Shown piece after piece: positions 45,001 to 56,692 of a DNA stretch of 64,000 nt. The translations under genes were made by a program, and so were the position numbers. The notes under the pieces are model-generated. The model saw only the letters and a program-made list of their open reading frames with translations, ran no database searches and was not told the DNA's origin. Origin of the DNA: Turbatrix aceti (lineage: Eukaryota > Nematoda > Chromadorea > Rhabditida > Panagrolaimidae). The DNA is taken from the NCBI GenBank assembly GCA_963969345.1, contig OZ017766.1:1550001-1614000 (forward strand), written 5' to 3'. Positions within the stretch are counted from its first letter, which is position 1. Every line of letters begins with the position of its first letter.

Positions 45001-45156
45001 AATCAGCATCCCAGACGCCTGGGTGGTCAAAATTTGGTCAATACCATAAAGGAAGAACGTGAAATGCATTTTCGGCAGATTGCTGATTCGTGGAAAGTTA
45101 CGAGGCATTACAGTATTCAGTTGATGGAAGTGCCACCCATACGACCTGAATTATGA
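42024..45156 (+). CDS. Seven-transmembrane chemoreceptor, Sra/Sre-like, with transposon-filled intron
   Basis: Five exons (42024-42146, 42222-42390, 44215-44327, 44373-44525, 44575-45156) give 379 aa with consistent phases and stop TGA 45154-45156. The N-terminus MTTSYLNLSF has a glycosylation site. Seven hydrophobic segments follow: EFCILNVSLIILLCYL, FGMALTMLVITRYCLI, the SNIIIMVIERAIAT region, ITAFIIVFLNFM, IALYTLVSLDAISGVFFF, LLWPLVATILISSAI and a last one around VFSSFACGFAPYIAM. ERAIAT after TM3 and YSLSERYQITENIRT before TM6 are hallmark motifs of nematode Sra/Sre-type receptors. A role in chemosensory neurons is expected. The second intron is 1.8 kb, mostly a hairpin element. It is not closely similar to the receptor at 3.4 kb. 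Confidence 0.8.
42497..43865. mobile_element. Foldback (hairpin) transposon in a chemoreceptor intron
   Basis: Two arms of about 650 bp (42497 to about 43144, and about 43217 to 43865) are near-perfect inverse copies around a spacer of about 70 bp. The ends read CACAGCGTATCG and its inverse. CCTTTA lies directly outside both ends (42491-42496, 43866-43871), giving a 6-bp duplication. There is no transposase; reading frames in the arms mirror each other and are not genes. Such a transcript could fold into a very long hairpin within the pre-mRNA. Confidence 0.8.
43958..44078 (+). repeat. Transposon 3'-tail fragment, copy 2
   Basis: Homologous to 2647-2757. The reading frame ends in RWEKVIATKSN then HIDAYWASF, followed by a stop and an AATAAA-rich tail. 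This is probably the C-terminus of a Tc1/mariner-type transposase left by a truncated insertion. Confidence 0.5.
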
Positions 45157-47714
45157 TGGCATAGCGTCGCTGTTGTGTGTATACTGTAAAAAAATTATTT
45201 TTTCGCGTCAAATTAAATTTCAGCTGTGCATCATATGCAAAATCTGGTCTTTTATAAAAGGCGATGACCACAGACTACAAACGGGCTACTAACTAAATAT
45301 TAAAAAACAGGGCCGTAAAAACATTATGTAAAGGTTACTACTTGGTCTGGTCCCATTTTTTCTTTCTAAAAAGAAAACAGTATATTAAATTCGAATGCTT
45401 GCATCAAAATTCTACATCCAAGGTACGATACTTTTCGTATGATCTGCATTTTGACATTTTGTGTTCAAGCACCTAATGCATAAGCTGATATAACCTTTTC
45501 GTTTATCTAATGGCTTACGTCCCTTGACCATATAAGGCGCAGTCTATTAACTGATGCAGCCTAGCCTTCGGCGGCTAAGTGCTTTCTATTTGCACCTAAT
45601 CTAGTTGATAAAGTTTGTATTTGATTCTTCGAATCTCAGAAAGATGCTGGTTATCAGTAAACACAAAATATTTGTTCAAATTTAAGAGTTTTTTTATATT
45701 TCTTAAATTGGAACGCAGAAATTACCACCCCTTTCGTTACGAGTAAAAGTTTGGGCCTTTCGTTACTAGTGTGTACCCGGTTCCTCTCTAAGGCTCCCTA
45801 CTTAACTCCTCTAACAACAATACCAACAATCACAATATCACAATACAACAATCAAATTTATTCAGCAAAATCACACAAATTACAACAAGCAACCGGGGGA
45901 CTCGGCCCTAGACAGTGGTTAGTGAAACCCCGTGTCTTAGGCTCTTATATAAAAATGCTAATGGGTCGTTGCTTGCTCCCGGATACTGTGGCAGGGAGAT
46001 GGACAAAGAGAGGGAACAAGGTGTTGATCGCGTCCGCGGGCGCAAGTCCTTTGTCTAACGACTTGCTAGCTCACGCGGCTGGCCCCTCGCGCCAAAGGTC
46101 GGAGCGCGGGTTGCAACACTTCTTTGTCTTCCTCTTTTGCCTTACGCCGCGGATACAACAGTTACTAAATTAATCTTATGGCACTTTATGACAGAGTGAC
46201 CTTATCCTTTAACAGCAGCTTGGATGTGCGGTTCAGCTTGTAATATTATAGAATATTTTAGAGATCACGTCACTATATTTTTATTTTTATTACGCGATAA
46301 CAAAAGTGTTTTATAAATTTAAATTTAAGTACAGTGTTCAAGAGACTGACAAACTGTGGTTTAATTATGAAATAGGCTTGAATATTTCCTACGATAACTA
46401 ACCACTGAGTAACGGTGAAATAAATAAAAAAAAATAATAAAAAATATTACAGTTACTTTTTTTGAGGGTTTGAATAAATTTTTGCTTGGTTGCGCCCAAT
46501 AACAAAAAATGTATCACTTTTCAACCCCTGTTTCTATTTGTAATGTATATTGTGTGATGACAAGGAAACAATTAGGTTATGGAATAAAAGACTAGCATTA
46601 TTAACGCCTTCTATGCACCCATGCTTCAAATTGCATAAATGAGTTTTGAAACATGCTTATACAAAACGTGTCGTAATTTAGTTACATTCATACACATCAC
46701 GATGACTTGAATGTGTTTTTTAAATATGACTATGTGCACATGTGACTATGGGATCAAACATGAGGGGAATCTAGAAAAAAGAAATAAAATAAAGGGGCGG
46801 GAAGGGTATTTATAAAATAACTTCGCTGTAAGATTTCAGTCCTCTCTCTCCTAAATACAATCGGGGACGGGAAGAAGGTGGAAGTCGTATGGGAATAGAA
46901 AAGTGACCCACGTTGAAAAAATAATCTGGGACTTTAGTGGATCTTATTATTATTTTCATATTTATGTTTTTATTACAGAGTAATATACTCTGTAATATAA
47001 ATGTGAGCCCAAAGATTTAGTCTTCCAGGCGTTAATTTAATGCAATTATTCGTTTTTTTTTATCAAAATAAAATAACAAAATATTTCTTTGAACCTTTTA
47101 GTGTAAACGAATTTTTTGTTCTTATTTCATTTCCAGATATGATTTTTTTAACGATGTTAATATTTTTAATTAAGCATTTGTATTCAATTTTAAAGGCTTC
47201 TTCCCATTTGTTTTAATACCAAAATACATAACTAACATCACTCATCAGACTGTCAGTATTGGGCTTAAAAATATATATTTTCATACAGACTGGAAGCCTA
47301 ACAGTTGTCAACATAAACTATAAAATGACGGGATCCGGGGAGAAAAGGGCGCGCGTTGCGTAATACCTGTAGTAATCGGAGACTGTTCGAAATGTTTCAT
47401 TTGTTCAAGATGGCGGTGCTTACGCAGGCGTATCATATGTGGCTATTATGCGACATATAAAAAAGAAGCAATATTTTCCATTGAAATGAAAAAATATAAT
47501 TTCCGGCATCTGTTGCTTTCAACATTTTGAATAACAAGTGTCCCTTATTAGCTTGCTAACCAGAAGTGAGTGCATCATACGCATTCAAGGGCTAAAACAT
47601 AGTTCCGTTTTGTTTTCTCCTTGCGCGTTTTTGGTTGTCCTTCTAGCAACTTTTTTGTCGTTGTTTTTTTAGGCTATTGAATTTTCAGAGATCCTGGTGC
47701 TTCTTTGTTTTTAA
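45157..47714. other. Gene-poor interval
   Basis: No supported gene. A 140-residue frame at 45751-46173 is rich in repeats of CAATA-type sequence and looks like repeat or LTR-fragment DNA. A third copy of the transposon tail (ATAACTAACCACTGAGTAACG) is at 46391-46444. Confidence 0.4.
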
Positions 47715-48287
47715 ATGTTTCATTCTGATAAAATGCATTCAGTAGTTCTAACTACCGTTGTAATTTGCTTCTCAGTTCAATGTGTTGCGGCACAAAATTG
47801 GCTACCGTATAATTTTGATTCAAGGATCGTAGATGTCTATCAACAGAATTGGCAAAACTCTGGACCGGTTTGTTTTTTAATGGATAATGTTATTTTTGAA
47901 CGTTCAGAAACACACGATTAATTCAATTTTTTGTAAGCTTTTGACCAAGTCCTTGAAGCCTGACGTTAACCAAGCAATTTTTTTTAACGCCATTTATTAA
48001 AGCCGTGCTGGGAAGGGGATTACGATGACGGCCTACCTCAAAGTTGAGAATATAAAAAAATTATGCGGCTTTTCACCCCCACATTTTAAAAAAAAGTTGC
48101 TTAATATTTTTTTCTTCAGCAAATCACGGATGCCGGTAACTACAAATTGTTAACAATTCGACCGTCGCGATCCCTCTACGAAGCCAAGCGTCAGGACGAT
48201 AGCGGATTTGCGATGTACCGCAAAGACCCTCTTTGCTTTTTCACAGCTCTTCCGTGTCGCAGTGTAAAACGGATTTCATCTTTGTGA
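47715..48287 (+). CDS. Candidate neuropeptide precursor with a disulfide-cyclised peptide
   Basis: Exon 47715-47867 and exon 48120-48287, joined in phase 0, give 106 aa. A second ATG (47733) directly precedes a signal peptide, MHSVVLTTVVICFSVQCVAA, cleaved before QNWLPYNF. Exon 2 has two dibasic sites, EAKR and SVKR. They release a 25-residue peptide that begins with Gln (able to form pyroglutamate), carries the cysteine pair CFFTALPC and ends RSV. Signal peptide, spacer, KR, Gln-start peptide with C-x6-C near its end, KR is the layout of allatostatin-C/somatostatin-type precursors (CYFNPISC in insects). The C-terminus differs and there is no amidation Gly, so homology is only suggested. AATAAA signals follow at about 48350. 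The neighbour downstream is tryptophan hydroxylase. Confidence 0.65.
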
Positions 48288-49054
48288 CACTACAGTATAG
48301 CCCTTGAAAGTTCTATGACGTTTTCAAGCATCTTGTATCTATCAAATTTGGAAATAAATAAAATAGTTAAATTGTGCTCTGAGGTTTCTGTTGAAAACGT
48401 AAATATTGCATGACTTCCAGATTTATATCATGACTACAACGGAAATAAAGACTATAAGAAAATGCAGTGGAGAATGAACCCTAATGAATAAAATTTGACA
48501 AGGTGGTTATGGACCACAACGAACTGCAAGCGGATGCGCGCAACACAAAAAAATTCATTCCCGTTCAGTTGTAGTCATGTTGTAGATCACGTGCTAGTGC
48601 GGGTATATAATACATGACAATTTGTATCTCGCATATTTTTATCCCCGTTAGTTAGCAAAATCTTTGTGGTACACAATATACATAATTTATAATTCCATTT
48701 GCCAACAAACAATGAAAAGAAAAACGTAAAGAATGGAAAACAAACGCGGCGTCAGTCATTTACATATTTTTGGCATTCATGGATGTCCGTGGGTTTTTCA
48801 GACAACCTAAAATCCGGAGAATACGTGATGCCAGAAGATTTACGATTGCACGGTGTTACAAAGTGCTTTCTCCGATTTTGCGTGCAAGCTTGAATGAGTA
48901 GTAGGCTGGCAAGTGAAATATATATGTGCATGAAAACCAACACTCTGCCAAGACGTGGGGGTATTGTTGGGGTAGACATGACGCGAGAAAATCTAGCTTC
49001 AATTTTTTTAAGGTAACTAACAATTTTGTAGAAAAAACATTTTTTCATAACAAA
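48288..49054. other. Probable promoter region of tryptophan hydroxylase
   Basis: A TATA-like TATATAAT lies at 48604-48611. A 64-residue frame at 48699-48893 shows no family and is not called. An ATG with donor-like GTAAAG near 48710-48730 could be an extra 5' exon. Confidence 0.35.
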
Positions 49055-50886
49055 ATGGCCGCTGGCATGAAATTCATTTACTATACAAAGCGTTCGAGTC
49101 GCCAGAACAGCATAAAATCGGATGAGCCGATCGAAGAAGTCAAGCGACGGTTTCGTCGAACGGGGAGCGTTGGAATGCCGTTTTTTTCAGAAGACATACC
49201 CAACGACTTTCTAACCGTGAGCCTTCTATTTTTTGTATCAACAAAAGTACTAATTTTCAGCCCGATGGTTACGGTCAAAAGTTACTAACTATAATTGTTC
49301 GAGCAACGAAGCAATCGTCCAGTCTTCAAAATATTCTTGCAGCATTACCAGTAAGTTTTCATTAAATTTCTACAGTATTAAAAAGACTTCCAGGAAAACA
49401 TCATAATCAAGCACATAGAATCGCGCGATCCCAAGCTGAAATGCTCAAACGAAATTGAGGTTCTTATTGAACTCGAGGGCGATGAGGCTGAAGACAGCAT
49501 GATAATATCTAAAATTTCCGATGCTGGATTTCGTGTCACCAAACTTAGCAACACCTTCACGCCTATTGGCGCGCAGGAAGTAACCGATCCAGGGTCCACT
49601 GATGCCCTCAGCGGAGCAGTTTGGTTTCCAAAGAGCATTTCGGATCTCGACATTTGTTCGCGTAGGGTTATTATGTACGGTGCAGGGCTTGATGCGGATC
49701 ATCCGGTTAGATTTCTAATATGCAAAAAAAACAGTAAAAAAATCTTCAGGGCTTCAAAGACGAAGAATATCGAAAAAGAAGAATGATGTTTGCAGAAATT
49801 GCACTGAATTACAAACAGTAGTTTTTTTTTACTTTTAAAAATATAAATTCACATTTAAAAATATAAATTCAGGGGACAACCAATTCCACGAATAGACTAC
49901 ACCGAGCGCGAACTAGCGACTTGGAAGGTCATCTATCGAAAGCTACGCGAACTTCATATATGCCATGCATGTCGGGAATTTGTGGAAAATTTCGAGCTCC
50001 TTGAGCAGCACTGTGGCTACTCGGAAAACAATATCCCTCAACTCGAAGATATTAGCAACTTTTTGAAACGTTTGTTAAATTTTTTTGGACGTCGCTCAAT
50101 AATTTTTTGTGTCAGGTAAAACGGGATTCCGTCTACGCCCTGTCGCTGGATATCTCTCGGCACGAGATTTTCTAGCTGGACTTGCTTTTCGTGTATTTAA
50201 CTGCACGCAGTACATTCGGCATCACGCGGATCCCTTTTACACTCCTGAACCGTAAGCCGACGTGTTGTTTTCTTCCAAATTGTGGTCATTTCAGGGACAC
50301 TGTCCACGAACTCATGGGCCACATGGCGTTGTTCGCAAATCCCGATTTTGCCCAATTCAGCCAAGAAATCGGCCTCGCGTCCCTCGGCGCTTCGGAAGAC
50401 GATCTAAAAAAACTAGCTACACTTTATTTTTTCTCAATTGAATTCGGTCTCTGTGCCGACAGCCAAAATAACGTGAATGGCGGCTCCAAGCATTTGAGTT
50501 ATAAAATCTACGGTGCCGGATTGCTGTCAAGTGCAGGCGAACTTGAGCATGCTGTTAGCCAGAAATCAAAGATCATTCGTTTTGATCCGGAAGTTGTGGT
50601 TCAGAAGGAGTGCCTTATCACTACCTTCCAGGATCAGTATTTCTGGACTAGTTCGTTCGAAGAAGCACAACAAAAGTTGAGGTACTGACTTTTTAAAGCG
50701 ATTAAGTAGTGCAAATTGATGTTTAGAACCTACACCAACGGCATGGATCGTCCGTTTGTCGTCCGATATAATCCGTATACCGAATCCGTAGAAGTACTAA
50801 ACAACAAGCGCTCTCTCATGCTGGCTGTTAATTCCCTGCGTTCTGACATCAACCTTGTCACAACGGCTCTCTCTCAGATTCTCTGA
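49055..50886 (+). CDS. tph-1: Tryptophan hydroxylase (serotonin synthesis)
   Basis: Eight exons (49055-49216, 49261-49350, 49394-49705, 49750-49817, 49873-50069, 50116-50251, 50295-50681, 50727-50886) give 503 aa. The N-terminal third is a regulatory ACT-like region. The catalytic domain begins [20 protein letters not shown] and continues with [31 protein letters not shown], the iron ligands of VHELMGHM (two His) and IEFGLC (Glu), then GAGLLSS. The C-terminal [12 protein letters not shown] is a tetramerisation-helix remnant. [11 protein letters not shown] and the [10 protein letters not shown] context fit tryptophan rather than phenylalanine hydroxylase. The enzyme uses Fe(II), tetrahydrobiopterin and O2 to make 5-hydroxytryptophan, the first step to serotonin. 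The substitutions [10 protein letters not shown] for the usual CHELLGHVPL are mild. The symbol follows the C. elegans gene. Confidence 0.9.
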
Positions 50887-51147
50887 AAACAATTTTCTGA
50901 TGAGAGGCTTCTTGAAAAATAACCTAAACGTGACGATAAGCACGTTTCCTGCAAAAAATTATTTTTACATGTGTTTTGAATATTCTGATTTTTTTCACCT
51001 GACTTTATGCAAAATTACGTCATGATTCCAAAAATGATCATGAGTCAAAGTCCCCCGTTTCGCCCGCATTCATTGCTTCTCTCGTTGCCGATTGCTGTGT
51101 TGTTTATTTTGTCAGGATTGCATTTGCAATAGAGAAAAGCAATAAAG

Positions 51148-52057
51148 ATGGTTCACCGTTCTTCGTCGCAAACGAGCCACGACGAGGTTCTGATGCACAC
51201 TCTCCATACCCTCGAGGGCAACGTGCAGACCCTCGTTAATATGACGACGGCTGCTACTATCATCTTGATTCTTTTCTTCGCCGTTCAGATCATCGCTCTA
51301 ATTGTCCAGATTGTTCGTCGAGTTAATCGACAAGTTTGTGAGAAGTCAAAAGGGCAACTTATACAGCAATATTTTTAGCCGGTCAAGAAACCCAGGAAAA
51401 GCCGCAAGTTATCGGGCAAGAAGTCAAAGCACGGCAGAAAGTCTCACAAGTCCAAGTCAAGTTCATCCAAAAAAAGCAACAAAGGCAAGCGCAAGCACAG
51501 GAAGGCCAAGGGCGAGAAAAAATCATCTGACAAATCGAAGAGCAAGAAGGACGAGAAACAGGAGAGCTCATGTGGAGGCAAACAAGGCAAAGTCTGCCCC
51601 AAGAAAAGCGGTTTGCACGTTTTTGCACTGCATCGATGAATACGTATCGTGACTTTCAGGATGTAGCCAACTGAAGAAAGAAGAAAAGTCGGGTGGCAGC
51701 GGCTCAAAGCAGTCCACCGGATCCACCGTGTCCGCTCCAATCACTCCTGTTGGGCCCAAGGATTCTTCGGATGAGCGAGCACCTGTCGGTCCTGCTCCCG
51801 CTCTCGCTGCTGCTCCTTCCGGAGTCAGCGTCCCGACGATGACGCCTCCAACGCCGATCACGGCTCAGGTAGCTACACCTCTTGGATCCGATACAAGTGG
51901 TCTTGAAGCCGTCTCCCAGCCCCTGACTCCTCTCCCACCTTACATGGCCCCTGGTGGCACGCCTTCCACGGTCAGTCCCAGCACAAGCGCCGCGCTGACA
52001 ACTGCCAAGTCGTCGACTATTGAAAGCAGTGCGACTTCGAATCTACCATCTATCTAA
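51148..52057 (+). CDS. Single-pass membrane protein with Lys/Ser-rich cytoplasmic tail
   Basis: Three exons (51148-51333, 51379-51610, 51660-52057) encode 271 aa. The N-terminal 35 residues are hydrophilic (MVHRSSSQTSHDEV). One transmembrane helix follows, AATIILILFFAVQIIALIVQ, then RRVNRQ. Exon 2 encodes an extremely basic Lys/Ser tract, for example KSKSSSSKKSNKGKRKHRK, with two cysteines at its end. Exon 3 is Ser/Thr/Pro-rich and ends SNLPSI. The positive-inside rule predicts the tail is cytoplasmic. No family is recognised. Confidence 0.7.
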
Positions 52058-52178
52058 TCGACTTTTGTGATTAATCCTTACGAGATTTTGTAGTCACATA
52101 GAAATAAATAAACATTTATTAGTTATTCTACAGAAGTGCGTAGGCGATATTCTGTGGCACAACTGACTTCAAAAGTAA

Positions 52179-53056
52179 TTAATTTTTATCCTGAACGATT
52201 TCGTGAACGCGAATCGTCAATTTTTTTTCTGGTTTGACAGATTCCTCGGCGGCTGGCTTATCTTCGCTGGATTTTTGTTGTATGCTTTTTATATCGGCAC
52301 TTGCGGCTGGTTTGCTTGTCTTTTTCGCCGCTTTGGGGGTGCTGGAAAAACTGTTTTTTTTTATTTGTTTATAAAAAATTACTTGCCTCTCTTCAGAATC
52401 ATTTTTCTCCACAGCTTCAGCGTCACAAGATTTTTGTTTGGAAGATTTTGCATAAGCCGGTTGGGCTGCAGTAATAATTCCCTTATTAGTTAATGTGTTG
52501 ACTATTCCTTGAAACGCTTCAAATAGTTTCGCAAGCTCATTAGGCTGATTCGACATGTTGTCAACAAACTCAGCGAGGGCATTCACATTTCTGTTCAGCG
52601 ATTCAAGTTCGCCGATTCTTTGTGAAAGTTGATTAAATTTAGAATCAATGTCTTCAAAAGATGCTATCTTTTGGTAAATACGATTAAGTTTGTTGTTGAC
52701 ATCAGGGAGTTTAGCATTATCCGGAGGCGGGTGGCTGTAGAAAAGCGGCGCAGCGCCTGCGTGCGATCCTGACAGATCCGGGGTGTTGTTTCTCGGCATT
52801 GACCGTTCGACTGGTTCTGGGTATCGCTGGCAAGAGCTTGCTGGAGGGTAGCGCTCCTTTATCTCTCCACGGGGAAGATACGAGGTGTCCGGCACTGGTC
52901 CACGTCGAAGTCGATCGCTTTCAGCCGGAAAACGCTGTTGTGATGACCACTCCGAAGCATCTTCATCGTCCTTAAAAGAACATGTTTAACAAAATACAAA
53001 AAAAAGTAAAATTCAACCGAAATGCCGTTCAGTTTAGTTCCATGGTTGTCAGACAT
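52179..53056 (-). CDS. Coiled-coil protein of unknown function
   Basis: Exon 53018-53056 (MSDNHGTKLNGIS) and exon 52179-52970 give 276 aa ending TAA 52179-52181. The N-terminal third is polar and proline-rich (DTSYLPRGEIKERYPP). A heptad-like region follows, KLNRIYQKIASFEDID, FNQLSQRIGELESLNR and NELAKLFEAFQGI, then a basic Lys/Ala/Ser tail ending RVHEIVQDKN. A possible short intron in the tail was rejected because every combination breaks frame. It ends about 120 bp from the stop of the convergent membrane-protein gene. Function is unknown. Confidence 0.65.
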
Positions 53057-53216
53057 GCCGATGTTGCTTGATTGACGAAAAAACACCGAGTTATACAACA
53101 ATGACTAAAGTAAGAAACTTTTTTTTAATCAGTAAAATCACGAGTGATGAAGAACACGCAAAAACATTGAATGCTTTTCTGCCTGTATGTATGCACATAT
53201 ATAGGCTATAGGGGCG

Positions 53217-54188
53217 CACAGTGGGAATTTCCCCTGCATTTTTGCGACCACGCGTGCGCACTCATTTCTTCCCGCGATTTTGTCTAGCCTCTTTTTTTGC
53301 TCGTTTTTTGCGAAGTGTGTTGTGTTCGACGAGGTATCCTGGAGCCAGGAATAGAGATTTCAATTTCGCATTTTTTTACATTACTAGGCTTGGATAGTCG
53401 TATGTTTTCGCGCCAGAACTGAATTTTTTTGTCTTGTGCGCTTTGCGCTGGAAGCCGACAAAAAACCGGTAATTTTGGATTTCGAAGGATCCCCCCTTGG
53501 CTCAAAAACATCCGGTGTTCCCAAAATTTTTTTTGGGAACTACTATCAGTGTGGTACACCTCTATGCAAAGTCGCTTCTCGATCCATCCGATTCTTTTCG
53601 AGAAATTATCTACCACCTAACTTCCACTAGAAAGACTATTATCCTATGGAAAAAAAACAATGGATGCCATATATCGTTAGTTTGAGTCAAGGTAATGTAG
53701 GAAATTGATATCGAAAAAAAAAGATCGACAACAGACTGGCGGTAGCGTGATTTATCACCGAATTTGTGATCACCGATAGTGAAAGAGCTGATATGAAAAT
53801 ATCTCGAAAAGAATCGGATGGATCGAGAAGCGACTTTGCATAGAGGTGTACCACACTGATAGTAGTTCCCAAAAAAAATTTTGGGAACACCGGATGTTTT
53901 TGAGCCAAGTGGGGATCCTTCGAAATCCAAAATTACCGGTTTTTTGTCGGCTTCCAGCGCAAAGCGCACAAGACAAAAAAATTCAGTTCTGGCGCGAAAA
54001 CATACGACTATCCAAGCCTAGTAATGTAAAAAAATGCGAAATTGAAATCTCTATTCCTGGCTCCAGGATACCTCGTCGAACACAACACACTTCGCAAAAA
54101 ACGAGCAAAAAAAGAGGCTAGACAAAATCGCGGGAAGAAATGAGTGCGCACGCGTGGTCGCAAAAATGCAGGGGAAATTCCCACTGTG
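53217..54188. mobile_element. Foldback element with CACAGTG (Transib/RSS-like) termini
   Basis: Arms 53217 to about 53600 and about 53810 to 54188 are inverse copies; both encode the same frame in mirror image. The ends read CACAGTGGGAATTTCCCC. The outermost heptamer CACAGTG equals the RAG recombination-signal heptamer and matches Transib-type ends. GGGCG lies immediately outside both ends, a GC-rich 5-bp duplication as expected of Transib. No transposase is present. Confidence 0.7.
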
Positions 54189-54677
54189 GGGCGTGTCGAA
54201 AAGAACACGCATTTATACATCGACATTTCGATATCTGGCACAGAAATTGCACACGATTGATGTGCATTATTGTAAAAAAAATTACGAATTTCGATATATT
54301 GATCATTTTATGAAAAAATTAAATCAGTTGCCGTTTTTATGGAAAATCGGAAAATTTTACGTAATCCTCTTTTTATGAAAAAAATATGATCAAAAATAAG
54401 ATTATTGAATATTTCGAGACTTCAATCGATTGTAATTTGCTACCCTTTTTCCGAGTTTTAAATTTCGTGTGACTGCCAAAATGGCGAAATTGAACATTTT
54501 CTTGTCGATTTCGATATTTTTAATTTTTTGTGTTCTTATACCCCAAACATCATACAAAATATAAAATTCGTTATTTATAATTGCCAATATTGTAAACTAA
54601 ATGTGATTTGCACTGTACAAACACACAAAGAACCCCAGAAGAAGGCATGTTTAATCGACGGCATGTCGTAACTAACT

Positions 54678-56024
54678 TCAGACAACTTCGAAGTCGTCAA
54701 GATCGGTACTGGCAGACGAGTGAAGTTGCGAAGTAGACAATAGAAGAGGCTTTGATCGCTTATCAACGACAGTGAACAGAGCATTGTAGTGCGAAATTTT
54801 GCGGCAGATGGAAGATTGCTGGTCTATGGCCTGGCCATCGAAGAGATCCAGAACCATTAGTTCAAGATCCGACCGCTTTCGAACCAGAAAGCCGAGAGCG
54901 CAGCTGGGGTCCATTTGTTCCAATGGCATGTACATCGGGTCTCGACACGAAAACGTGGCCCAGGAGACTTCATCGGCAGAATCCAGGGGTGTGTAGCGCT
55001 GCGAGAGGTGGGGGTCCAGGTAGTAGAAATTCTGGAAGCGATATTTTCGATTTCAGATTTTTTAAAATGTTTTTTTCGACTCACGTTTCCTTGAAAGCCC
55101 ACGAAGTACACCGAATGCTTAGGCTTTCCCCCCAAAGCCCCGACACACGAATCCAGCTTGTAAAAGTGACGTAACGAATGCGAGTACTCCGGATTGACGT
55201 TGAAAGCTCCGAGTCTGGAACACACGACGACGAGGACGGCCTTGGTCCATTCCTTGCTGAAGCTCTCGATCTCCTCGATGACAACGCAGTTGTCCGGCAC
55301 CAGGTAAATCCTAATCCCATTCAGAAGCTCGGATTCGAGGGAGCCGTCGAGGATGGCGTCTCTGAGGAGTGCAACAGCCCTCGAAGGAGAATACCATTGC
55401 CCGATCGCGTCGGGAACACGGGCGACGGCGAGGCTCATGAGCCGATGGATGGAAAGCGGTGCAGAAGGACAGTCTTCGAAGAGCCGAATGACCTCCCGCT
55501 GTCTGACCTGTCTGTCCGGGTTGTTTCCGCCCTCACGAAAGATTCGACCGACGTGGAGCACGGATAGAGCCTGGGCAACCATCATCTGGGTGGATCGCAG
55601 CATGCAGCCCCATCCAGCGTCTGTCTGACGCTTGCTTGGCAGCAGTGGCTCGAAATCCCGACGATACGTCAGCAGAATTCGACTCACGTAGTCGTTGTAG
55701 AAGCTCTCGCAGCCTTTTTCGTGCGACGTGCCTGGAAAACACAATTGAGCACACTAAAAATCATTCCGACTCACCCGAATCCTCGCCCGGCTGATGCTGT
55801 CGTCCAAGCAGCCAGAGTATCGTATTATCATTTAGCGAGCCCCCCTTCCGTCGCCAATTTCCGTAGGCGACTGTATGCCAGGCGGTGCCGACGCTGCGTT
55901 GCAGAGTACCCTTAATAGCTGCCAGCGAAGACGAAGCAGAACTTGTCGTCGCCACAGGTACCGCCGACGATGGACTTTCTTCAGTTGACGAACCTGCCTT
56001 CTCCATAGTTTCTGATGTGTCCAT
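54678..56024 (-). CDS. ATG4 cysteine protease (autophagy)
   Basis: Three exons (55775-56024, 55085-55731, 54678-55031) encode 416 aa. After a Ser/Ala-rich N-terminus come WHTVAYGNWRR, ILLTYRRDF and the catalytic DAGWGCMLRSTQMM (Cys126). The second half has SVYFVGFQGN and FYYLDPH, supplying the catalytic Asp305 and His307. DPSCALGFLVRKRSDLE follows, and the acidic end is DLDDFEVV. This is the complete ATG4/peptidase C54 arrangement. ATG4 trims Atg8/LC3 precursors to expose the C-terminal Gly for lipidation and later removes the lipid. The terminal F-x-x-V resembles an LC3-interacting motif, which ATG4 proteins often carry. C. elegans has two paralogues; which one this is cannot be told. Confidence 0.88.
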
Positions 56025-56692
56025 TATACGTTAGTATCCATCGTGCACATCCATCTCACGTGCAGTACATAAAATTCACACGAAAAGTTTTTCCTTGTGA
56101 AGTTTTCGTGTTGAGAGCATTGAAAATCCTGTTTTTATGACGCCATCTTTGGCATTATCTTGGTCAGGGGGTGATCATGTTATCTGATAAACGAACGTAA
56201 TATAATAACAATAAAATTTTTACACTCACGTTTGTTGTGGTTTGTGCTTTCATTATTCGCCGATTATATGTGGTTTTGTTTTTTTCGAACAACAAATGCA
56301 GGCACCAGAAAAATGTAGCCTGTGTTTCGCTGCACAATTTGCGTGTGCAACCAAGTAACCCTAGATCACCCCCAAAAAGTTGTTGTGTAAACTAATTGAT
56401 TTCTTCGCATTGCAAAAAATTTCAATATTTTTTTATGGTTTGCCTTGATGTTTTTTTGGGGGGCGCGCGATCAATCGATCCATAACCGTTGTTTTTACTG
56501 GTTTTCGACCTGCCACATGTTTTGTATGCGCGCACGACCGTCGTTGATTGTTGATGTTTGACATCCTCGTAGAACAGTAGTGGGATAGGTTGAAGGATGT
56601 ACGTGCACAGCACTCCAATAATTGTAGGCCAACTCTTGTCTTCGAATCGGCTACATATATATTTACCTGTCCTTTGACAAGCACACACCTGC
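56025..56692. other. Divergent promoter region between ATG4 and the dienoyl-CoA isomerase
   Basis: The two genes start 670 bp apart in opposite directions. Minus-strand frames around 56422-56762 have no motifs and overlap the expected 5' region, so they are not called. Confidence 0.4.

Noticed and set aside
45751..46173. 140-residue ORF in the 45-47 kb gap
   Set aside because: No start context, splice sites or family; the sequence is repeat-like (CAATA motifs) and may be an LTR fragment.
52350..52383. Short intron in the coiled-coil gene near 52350-52382
   Set aside because: A donor GTAATT and acceptor-like CAG exist, but removing 32 or 41 bases breaks the frame, whereas read-through stays open.
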